Shown piece by piece: positions 38,578 to 46,013 of a DNA stretch of 64,000 nt (positions within the stretch are counted from its first letter, which is position 1; each line of letters begins with the position of its first letter). The DNA is from Candidatus Litorirhabdus singularis (GTDB taxonomy: Bacteria > Pseudomonadota > Gammaproteobacteria > Pseudomonadales > Halieaceae), in the NCBI RefSeq assembly GCF_026262625.1, contig NZ_SHNN01000003.1:434001-498000 (forward strand), read 5' to 3'. The notes below the pieces were generated by a model. It made no database searches, was not told the origin of the DNA, and saw only the letters and a list, made by a program, of their open reading frames with translations. The position numbers and the translations under genes were made by a program.

Positions 38578-39627
38578 ATGCGCCGCTATAAAATTTTCCT
38601 GCTATTGGCCCTGACAGTACTGCCAATCAATTTTTTATACGGCGAGTCAGAGGCATTGTTCAGTGGCGCGCCACGTGGCGATGACGGGCGCTTTACCAAC
38701 CCGACGGGCGACCTGGCACACGGCAGCTTCGGCGTTCGCTTTCCTTTCATACTTCGACGTTTGGGGACCTATTTTCGTAGCGCCGAGGGAGCGCCGCCGC
38801 GGGTCGCCAATGACGGAGCTTTCCTGCGCGAAAATGCCCGCCACAGCGTACCCACAGTAACCTGGATCGGGCATGCGACATTGCTGGTCCAGAGCGAACA
38901 TGTAACGTTCCTGACCGACCCCACCTGGTCAGCCAGGCCCAGCCCTATGCCGGGAGTGGGTCCGAAGCGTTTTGTGAAGCCCGGCCTTGCGTTCGCGGAC
39001 CTGCCGCCAATTGATTTTGTGTTGATTTCCCACAATCACTACGACCACCTGGACCTGCCAACGTTACGCAATCTCGCTGAGCGCAATGCTGATACCGTAT
39101 TTTTTGTCCCGCTGGGCAATGGTGACCTCCTGCGCAGTCAGGGCATCACGCATGTCGAGGAACTCAACTGGGGGCAGGCCTTCACCTACAAGGGCGCCAC
39201 TATTCATTGCCTCCCATCTCAGCACTGGAGCAAGCGCAGCCTCACGGATGACCACAAGGCACTATGGTCATCCTGGGCCGTCACCGGCGACCAGCGACGC
39301 TTCTACTTCGCTGGCGATACGGGCTATTTTTCGGGCTTTGAGGAAATCGGACAAAAACTTGGGCCATTTGACCTGGTTGCGGTTCCCATAGGTGCCTATG
39401 AACCGCAGGCCATGATGCGCGAGTCGCACATGAACCCTGAAGAGGCACTTCGTGCTGCACTGGATTTACGTGCCGAAACGGCTGTCGCCATCCATTTTGG
39501 CACCTTCGACCTCTCCGACGAACCGCTTGACGAGCCACCACGCCGTTTCAGGGAAGCCGCTGCTGATACAGAGCTTGGTGATGGGGGAGCATGGGTGTTA
39601 AACATTGGTGAGACTCGCGAGTTCTGA
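38578..39627 (+). CDS. MBL-fold metal-dependent hydrolase (NAPE-PLD/UlaG-like)
   Basis: 349 residues. N-terminal hydrophobic segment (KIFLLLALTVLPINFLYG, about 5-22) looks like a signal peptide or anchor. The metallo-beta-lactamase core has SHNHYDHLD with His152, His154, Asp156 and His157, then FAGDTGYF and AIHFGTFDLSDEP supplying further metal ligands. TWIGHATLLVQ is typical of the subgroup including N-acyl-phosphatidylethanolamine phospholipase D and related lactonase-like proteins. The substrate cannot be told. It lies between transposon-end-like sequences, perhaps as cargo. Confidence 0.85.
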   Translation: MRRYKIFLLLALTVLPINFLYGESEALFSGAPRGDDGRFTNPTGDLAHGSFGVRFPFILRRLGTYFRSAEGAPPRVANDGAFLRENARHSVPTVTWIGHATLLVQSEHVTFLTDPTWSARPSPMPGVGPKRFVKPGLAFADLPPIDFVLISHNHYDHLDLPTLRNLAERNADTVFFVPLGNGDLLRSQGITHVEELNWGQAFTYKGATIHCLPSQHWSKRSLTDDHKALWSSWAVTGDQRRFYFAGDTGYFSGFEEIGQKLGPFDLVAVPIGAYEPQAMMRESHMNPEEALRAALDLRAETAVAIHFGTFDLSDEPLDEPPRRFREAAADTELGDGGAWVLNIGETREF

Positions 39628-39647
39628 GATTAGCCCACCTATAGCTT

Positions 39648-39670
39648 GGGGGGGGTTTGGGGGGGTTTGG
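39648..39670 (+). repeat. G-rich tract with two poly-G runs
   Basis: Eight Gs at 39648-39655 and seven at 39659-39665 are separated by TTT and followed by TTTGG. It lies between the hydrolase stop and the transposase relic. Such runs are slippage-prone and may fold into G-quadruplex structures. Confidence 0.7.
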
Positions 39671-39679
39671 CAAGTTCCG

Positions 39680-39983
39680 TCAAGCAACCGCCCTACTCCA
39701 TTCTGCAAACGCACTGATCCTTAGATCACGATAATGCTTCGCACCGACTAGATCCGTGCTCAGATTAAACAAGTTATGCACTGCGGCATAGGCGCTAACA
39801 AATCTCTGCGCCTGCTTTACCGATTTGAATCGCCTGATCCCTCGCTCCCTGACCCTCGTCGTTGCAGGCGGCGGGCATACAGACGGCCGAACTTGATACA
39901 CCAAAGACGGATCGCTTTCCGACTGACAGTGATGCTGCGTTCAGCTAGGAGGTCTTCAATATCGGTGAGTGAACTTGTCAGTA
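39680..39983 (-). pseudogene. IS6-family transposase relic with catalytic core deleted
   Basis: Reading the minus strand, a first segment encodes LTDIEDLLAERSITVSRKAI followed by RLWCIKFGRLYARRL, the N-terminal HTH region of IS6-type transposases. It runs straight into RERGIRRFKSVKQAQRFVSA and AAVHNLFNLSTDLVGAKHYR, the C-terminal end, in a different frame. The DDE catalytic middle (around 150 residues) and the first 30 or so residues are missing, so it cannot be active. Transposon-end-like sequences lie on both sides: AACTTGTCAGTACC at 39972-39985 and a degenerate GGGGTTTGGCAAGTT at 39662-39676. Confidence 0.75.
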
Positions 39984-40035
39984 CCTTGCGTCATCAATAA
40001 GTGGTACTTTCGACAAAACCAAGGGAGCACAGCGC

Positions 40036-41109
40036 ATGGACCCAAATATCAAACTTCGACGCCACGCCAAACTATGGGAAAGTGGTACCGCCAACGTTCA
40101 ACGCTGGGCTGTTGGCTCAGTGATTTTTGCCGTTGTCATGATGCTAAATGTCATCAAACCCTATCATGAGAACTATCAGTCTCAAGAAGTGAAAGATCTG
40201 CGTATAGAGTTCCAAGCGTTAGAAGATGAACAAAAGAAGAATGGGCTTCGGATCGCCGGGTTGAATGCAGTTGAAAATGTGCTTGATGAGATAAGACGTG
40301 ATATCAAAAAAGAACCTTGGGCTGACGAGATAAAAACACTCGTTGACCACTGCCGGGGAGGTTGTCCGGCGGATACAAAGCCGGTTGCCAATGGTGTGAT
40401 CAATGCCATTTCATTGGAGTTGCGAGAACTCATCGTGGATAAGCTTGATGCCGCCATTAACACCGCAAAGCTCGACCCAGATACAAGTAAAGAGCTCAAA
40501 CAACATGCTAAGGAAATTAGGGAAAAAATTGAAGAATGGAGGCAAAGCAAGATCAACACAATCTGGTATCGAACCAGAGCAATGAAGCGCGATACCGGCA
40601 GTCAGGCTGGCAATGCGGTATTGGTGAGCGCGGAAGAGGCTGAGACCAAGCTCAGCGATCTGGGTCAGGCCACATTGGAAGCGATTAAGGGCACGACGGC
40701 AGCAATGGAGAGTAAAAAACAGGAATTGGATACAGAGAATGTCGCCCTTAGCATCGATTTGAAGGACAAAAACGAAACTATTGAGAAAGCGATGAACAGG
40801 GCTCTACCCGGCTGGGCGACAGGACTGTTCACTGTTGAAGACATGATCAAGAACTATCCCTGGATACTAATATCACTCATCGTATTCATGTTGGCGAATG
40901 CCTGGAATGCCGGGCGCCATTTCCGCGGCATGGCGGATGCGGAGGGCTGGTCCATCGAGGAGCGCAGTGACCCATTGTTGTCTTCCCCATGGACGCTCAC
41001 ATGGCGTGGTTACACAGGCTCTGCCGTGACGACGCTCTATTATTTCACCGTGCTGGGAGCTCTAGCTGCCTGCTTGTTTTTCTCTCTGCGACTCAGCAAT
41101 ACGCCATAG
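40036..41109 (+). CDS. coiled-coil membrane protein, unknown
   Basis: 357 residues that match no family I recognise. One N-terminal helix (about 23-40, RWAVGSVIFAVVMMLNVI), then a long charged, mostly helical region (about 45-265) with coiled-coil character (DLRIEFQALEDEQKKNGLRI; ESKKQELDTENVALSIDLKD) and a CRGGC pair. Two C-terminal helices follow (WILISLIVFMLANAW, about 277-291; TTLYYFTVLGALAACLFFSL, about 332-351). Such a large soluble loop held between membrane helices suggests a sensor or scaffold. Starts 50 bp after the transposase-associated inverted repeat; convergent with the beta-helix gene. Confidence 0.6.
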   Translation: MDPNIKLRRHAKLWESGTANVQRWAVGSVIFAVVMMLNVIKPYHENYQSQEVKDLRIEFQALEDEQKKNGLRIAGLNAVENVLDEIRRDIKKEPWADEIKTLVDHCRGGCPADTKPVANGVINAISLELRELIVDKLDAAINTAKLDPDTSKELKQHAKEIREKIEEWRQSKINTIWYRTRAMKRDTGSQAGNAVLVSAEEAETKLSDLGQATLEAIKGTTAAMESKKQELDTENVALSIDLKDKNETIEKAMNRALPGWATGLFTVEDMIKNYPWILISLIVFMLANAWNAGRHFRGMADAEGWSIEERSDPLLSSPWTLTWRGYTGSAVTTLYYFTVLGALAACLFFSLRLSNTP

Positions 41110-41222
41110 AATTTCTGAAGTAGACAGCCGTGCCGCGTTTTATCCGTCCGCCGGCAATCGATTACTTGGCGCTTACCGTTGAGCAAAGCTGAGCGGCGCG
41201 CTGCCGGAATGTTATTTTCGCA

Positions 41223-43064
41223 TCAAGTGCCTTGAGTCAACCCCGCCACAGCGGCGACCACAAAGGAGGCCAGCAACCAACCACTCAAAGCTTGAACATA
41301 CAGCGAGCTCTGCGCCCACTCCGGCAAATTTTCTTCGATGTGCTTTCTATGGGCCGAATTGAGCTCAACCAGTGGCAACATATAGTCCAGGCTTGCCCAC
41401 GTAGACCACCAGAGTGATTTGTCGCTGGTGAGCCGAATAATTAGGGCTCCTACACAGCTGAAAGCAACTACCCAAAACAGCGCCAGAAAAGAATAAACAC
41501 CTATACCATATCCAACGCCAATCTCCAGCAACCACATTCCGGCGCAGCCGCTCAAGCTGCTAGTTATATCATTTCCATTGCATACAGCCGTCCTCTCTCT
41601 CTTCCTGGCCTCAAAGAGGACCTCGGCGGCGGCACTATAAGCTCCATCTTTACGCAGCTGGCTCGCCAAATGGTGATAGGGCTGTGCAGTAAAAGTCGTG
41701 TCACGGCTCAGCCAGTCCACGTAGTAACCCGAAGAACTACCACTCTTGCCCAGACTGTCATCATGCAGTTTAGAGTAATGCAGGCCATCAATTTCTAAAA
41801 CCGGGAGCTTATTCCCTTTAACAGAATCAAGTTCCCTTGTACGAATCAGCCCATCGTGAACAACTGCTACTTGCGCGTCCTGCAGAATAATCTTATTTAT
41901 TCCGCCTGCATCAACCTGATGTCGACCTTGTTTTTGTGCTGTTACTTTGTCACAGGTTTCAGTTTTTTTACCGGCATAATCAAGCATCAAATCGCCGCTC
42001 ACTTTCAATCTTCTTGCATTTACGCTGCCTTTAATGATGCTCCCGCGCAAGTCAAAATCGTTCCCGATCTTTGTGTGCCTCAAGTCGATCATGGCATCGC
42101 CCGGGGAACGTATCTCGCACAAAATCAAACTATCGCCTATAGAGCTATTGGTAAGGTCGAGGCCAGCAACCTCAGCCCCCGAGAACCCCATGCGCCCATT
42201 TACTCTTGAGCTACGTAAGTCAATTCGTTCAAGAAAACGGGCACCATGCCTGAAATTTAGATCTTCTCCAACGGACAGGAACTGCATATTTACTTTGCCC
42301 TTGAAATGGGCGTAGTCACCCACAAACTCACCTTCAACTACGGCACTGTTAGCAATAAATTCTCCCCCGATAACGGTACGAAATCTCTCCGGTAAATCAA
42401 CGCCAGACTCAACATTCTCCGACTCATGCAAATGAAGATCCTGCCCTATAACGGCATGCCTCATATTAAACGTTCTATCAACGTGAGAAGCCCGGGCAGA
42501 CAGTTGGCCTCGAACAGTCGCGCCAGACAGTAAGAAATCGCTCTCAAAAAAAGAGCCATCAACTATCAGGTCATAATGAAATTCGGTATTCCGAAACGTG
42601 ACCCGGTCCGAAAACCTGGAGTGCGTTAGCGAAACCCTCTTGGACACTTCTCTGTCCGTGACGCAAACGGGATTCTGAAAGTGCGCGCCAACAATATTTA
42701 TCGCAGAAATGTGCACGTCCGAGAGCAGATGATATAAAAAGCCCTCTTCAAGTAATTTGTGATTGTTCAGCAGCGACGGTTCATTTGAGCCAAGCCCACA
42801 TAATTGACCCTCGCAGCTAACCGCTCTAAGGTCGGCTTGCATGCCGCTTAGAAGCTGCAACTCTATCCAATCTGTCAGCGGCGTCCGCTCAAAATTCTCT
42901 ATGAACTCGCAGCTCTCATCCAGAACTCTCTCGTCCGCAGATGTATTCAATGGATACAGAGAAACTGCCAAAACTGGCAAGATCATTAGCACACCATGGA
43001 CCAAGGACCGAAGTGACAGGCGAAAACACTGACGGTAATCCCTGAAGTGTTTGATGAGCGTCAT
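41223..43064 (-). CDS. beta-helix-like protein with C-terminal membrane domain
   Basis: 613 residues from the ATG at 43064, chosen because GGAGGAG lies 8 nt upstream; the frame is open 15 codons further. A signal-like helix (LVHGVLMILPVLAVSL, about 20-35) is followed by about 300 residues of degenerate hydrophobic repeats, such as RVTFRNTEFHYDLIVDGSFF and DLRHTKIGNDFDLRGSIIKG, which resemble pentapeptide-type right-handed beta-helices. The last 110 residues hold about three membrane helices (FLALFWVVAFSCVGALIIRL; LLASFVVAAVAGL at the end). Layout recalls proteins loosely labelled membrane-associated oxidoreductases, but no cofactor motif is visible. Encoded 90 bp behind the patatin gene on the same strand. 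Confidence 0.6.
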   Translation of the reverse strand: MTLIKHFRDYRQCFRLSLRSLVHGVLMILPVLAVSLYPLNTSADERVLDESCEFIENFERTPLTDWIELQLLSGMQADLRAVSCEGQLCGLGSNEPSLLNNHKLLEEGFLYHLLSDVHISAINIVGAHFQNPVCVTDREVSKRVSLTHSRFSDRVTFRNTEFHYDLIVDGSFFESDFLLSGATVRGQLSARASHVDRTFNMRHAVIGQDLHLHESENVESGVDLPERFRTVIGGEFIANSAVVEGEFVGDYAHFKGKVNMQFLSVGEDLNFRHGARFLERIDLRSSRVNGRMGFSGAEVAGLDLTNSSIGDSLILCEIRSPGDAMIDLRHTKIGNDFDLRGSIIKGSVNARRLKVSGDLMLDYAGKKTETCDKVTAQKQGRHQVDAGGINKIILQDAQVAVVHDGLIRTRELDSVKGNKLPVLEIDGLHYSKLHDDSLGKSGSSSGYYVDWLSRDTTFTAQPYHHLASQLRKDGAYSAAAEVLFEARKRERTAVCNGNDITSSLSGCAGMWLLEIGVGYGIGVYSFLALFWVVAFSCVGALIIRLTSDKSLWWSTWASLDYMLPLVELNSAHRKHIEENLPEWAQSSLYVQALSGWLLASFVVAAVAGLTQGT

Positions 43065-43154
43065 AGACGGCACTCCTCCCAGAACAAGACATTGCTGCAG
43101 GCACAGCATTGTTCGGCCGCAGGTATCTGCATATTCATGTAACCCCTCATCTAC

Positions 43155-45836
43155 TTACTGAGCGGTGCTACTGCCCAAATTGGCAAATCCTCCAAGCCTT
43201 TCAACATCCTTCAACATGCCCTCACAGATATGTTCCCCCAATGCTCTGTATGCCTCAAACTGGGCCTCCGAAAAAAACTGATCTGCCGTCGATTCATGTG
43301 GATAGGCAGGGTTCTCTTTGCGATACGCACGAATGTACTCCGGCTCATCTCCCGTAACCGAAAGCTTGATGTAAAGCAGGTGTCCAACCTCGCCGTTGCC
43401 ATAGTTAATGTCCGCAAGTGCCCAATGCGCCAGACTGTTCCGTTCGCCAGACGACGCGCGTCTCAAGCGCAGATTGTCCAGCGCGGTGTCGCCCTCCACC
43501 AGGGAATCTGAACCGACACTGAAATCAATCTCAATTCCCATATCGATCCTGGCAAAACGCATGACGGTGACGAGACCGTTGAAAGTGATCTCCGGGTCAT
43601 GCTCGCCGTCTACAGCGACGATAAACTTACAACGCCGGCGCAGCAGCTCATAAACTGCCAGGTTCTCAATATGGCCACCATCAGATACGTTCACATGCGA
43701 GGTCTTGGCATTGATTCTGCCAAGGGCTTCTCGCCATATTAGCGCTGGGCGCGCGCCACCCAGCAGCATTCGCTTGTACCAGCTTCCAGCCTCGACTTTA
43801 GCCGGATTGGGAAGCCAGTACCCCAGCCGAATATTGAGAAGCGTCATAATAAAGCTCAATGAGCGATTGGTAGTGCGCCCCATATTCGGTGCAGCAGCAG
43901 CACCCGAGATGGCCATAGCGGTTCCAAGATTAAGGTGGCTGTCTACATGCTCCATTACTTCGGTAGGCGCGTAGCCGGTGATTTCACCCCCGGTATAGTG
44001 TTTGCTGAATATGAAAAAGTCCGACTCGCGTCCGCGCAGATCCTTAAGGCTACTGCCCTGCAAATTAAGCGCCACGTTGACCAGATGGTAGGGCGCCTTT
44101 GAGCCAGGCTGGTTCAGTTGGCTCATCTTTACGTCGTCGGTAGGAAGAATTTCATCCTCATCATCCAAATCGATGAGGAATGCCTTACTTAACCTGTCGC
44201 GATAAAACCCATGAGGAGAGGTGATGTTAATGTCGAGAAAATATCGGTTAAATAACCAGAGGAAAATGGCAGCGATGATAAACGCAATACCTTCCCTGCT
44301 GAAAATTTGATGTGGCTGCGCACCAAGAATTCTCAAGCTGGCTGAAGACCCTCGCACAAGATAGTAACAATCTGATTGCTGATCAATACGAAAGCGCTCG
44401 CGCAGGGAAACAGGATAAGTAGGCTGATTTGGAGCTGCATCACATTTTGTGGGGGAATCGGCATCCTTTGGCCTAAAGCCCCAGATTCGCCGATCTGCTC
44501 GCCAGTCATCCGAATCAATTCCCGCGCAATCAGTCTCGGCACACTCCATTTTACCAGTGGTGATTTCCAAAGACGCCAGATTCAGATTGCGCCCGGCAAA
44601 ATCACCTATGACATCCTCTACGGATTCGGGCTGACGTTTATCAGGTTCGAACAACAGGCCGTATAAGCCTATTAGTGAGCTATAAAGATCACCGATCTCC
44701 TCTCTGACGCCGAATTCTCTGGGGGACAGTGGCGTAACAGCATCGCCAGAATCCTTTGGGTCAACATCCCATTTTCCACAGCCCTGGTCGCTCTGCTGAC
44801 ACTTCGCAAGCTGATCGAGATACTTAGATGATTCAAGCGGCAAAAAAGGTGAATCGATAAACTTAAGACACAACATCAAAAAAATGAGAAAGATAACGGC
44901 GGGACCTAATACACCTAGTATCAGCAGTACCACCTTGCCGAATATTCTCCCGACGTTTTCTGATGCTTTTCCAGCAAGACCAAAAGCACAAAACACCAGC
45001 AACAATAGAATACCCAAAGACCAGTAACCCTGGCGTCCCAGTTGCACCAACCATTGCGACAATTGGCCGCCGTCATGCTCTATGGCAAGCCGGGTGAGAT
45101 TCAACAGTGGCATGGCTAAGGCGACGATGATCGCTAGCAACAGCGGCACTGTTAACGCTAGCTCAAAGTAATTTCGTTGCCGCCAGCTAAACAATTTCCC
45201 CAGTATTTTCACGGCGAAGGGAAAGGCTACCGACATAATCACAAAAACCGTAATCAATGGCATAATCAACAGCGGAAACTGATCCCACAGCGGCCCGAAT
45301 TCGTAGAAAACCGCAACAAGCACCACGGACATCATAATAAATGGCAGGAATACGAAAAGGTTGAGTACAACGCCTCGTAATAGCAGGTTGGGTAGGCGCA
45401 AACGCCCCAGAATGCCTCCCGGCATTAAATAGCTACTGAAGTTACGTAGGTGGGTTAGCGCCGTCGGTTCAGTAGAACCGGTAGTGTACTTAAACGGAAA
45501 CTTCTCGTAGTCCGTACTGGCTTTTGGATTGTTTAATACAGATGAGAGACAAGAGCCAATATAGCCGCCGCCCGAAACAGTAGACAGGTAGTCTATGTGT
45601 TTAAGCCAGCCGTGTTTTGCCAGGCCCTGTATTACGCCCAGACTGAAGGTGGCCGAGCGGATACCGCCACCAGAAAGTGATAGGCCTTTGAGACTATTGT
45701 CCACATTGGGCTTGTCATCGAAAGCTTCGCTGACATCAACTCCAACTTTTTGCCGACGCTCGCTGATTGTTTTTAACTCTTGCGGGAAGACTTCTTCTAT
45801 AAATTGATTCTGATTTCGACCCTTCGCACTTTCCAT
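43155..45836 (-). CDS. patatin-like phospholipase with large membrane insertion
   Basis: 893 residues. N-terminal patatin elements: oxyanion loop LSGGGIRSATFSLG (about 54-67) and nucleophile elbow YLSTVSGGGYIG with probable Ser88. The usual compact domain is interrupted by several membrane helices (about 150-180, 186-212, 222-246, 270-288, 300-325), a soluble loop and another helix (GIAFIIAAIFLWLF). It resumes with NVSDGGHIENLAVYELLRR, where Asp719 completes the Ser-Asp dyad. An acyl hydrolase acting on membrane lipid is the likely activity. The elbow is SxVSGG rather than GxSxG, closer to cPLA2/lysophospholipase types. Probably cotranscribed with the beta-helix gene downstream; RoxA-like gene lies 177 bp upstream. 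Confidence 0.8.
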   Translation of the reverse strand: MESAKGRNQNQFIEEVFPQELKTISERRQKVGVDVSEAFDDKPNVDNSLKGLSLSGGGIRSATFSLGVIQGLAKHGWLKHIDYLSTVSGGGYIGSCLSSVLNNPKASTDYEKFPFKYTTGSTEPTALTHLRNFSSYLMPGGILGRLRLPNLLLRGVVLNLFVFLPFIMMSVVLVAVFYEFGPLWDQFPLLIMPLITVFVIMSVAFPFAVKILGKLFSWRQRNYFELALTVPLLLAIIVALAMPLLNLTRLAIEHDGGQLSQWLVQLGRQGYWSLGILLLLVFCAFGLAGKASENVGRIFGKVVLLILGVLGPAVIFLIFLMLCLKFIDSPFLPLESSKYLDQLAKCQQSDQGCGKWDVDPKDSGDAVTPLSPREFGVREEIGDLYSSLIGLYGLLFEPDKRQPESVEDVIGDFAGRNLNLASLEITTGKMECAETDCAGIDSDDWRADRRIWGFRPKDADSPTKCDAAPNQPTYPVSLRERFRIDQQSDCYYLVRGSSASLRILGAQPHQIFSREGIAFIIAAIFLWLFNRYFLDINITSPHGFYRDRLSKAFLIDLDDEDEILPTDDVKMSQLNQPGSKAPYHLVNVALNLQGSSLKDLRGRESDFFIFSKHYTGGEITGYAPTEVMEHVDSHLNLGTAMAISGAAAAPNMGRTTNRSLSFIMTLLNIRLGYWLPNPAKVEAGSWYKRMLLGGARPALIWREALGRINAKTSHVNVSDGGHIENLAVYELLRRRCKFIVAVDGEHDPEITFNGLVTVMRFARIDMGIEIDFSVGSDSLVEGDTALDNLRLRRASSGERNSLAHWALADINYGNGEVGHLLYIKLSVTGDEPEYIRAYRKENPAYPHESTADQFFSEAQFEAYRALGEHICEGMLKDVERLGGFANLGSSTAQ

Positions 45837-46013
45837 GTTCAGCTTCTCTTATCGTCTTCGTGATCAGGCGCTGTTAGCGCAGAATATTATTGGGCTGGTA
45901 CGAATGTTTAATTAGTGGCCACTTAGGCACTCGCCTCCTGTGCCGTTCCGACATAGGAGAAGGCCTTCCAGGAGATGATGTTTCGTTACATAACTGATCT
46001 ACGTGATAATGCA

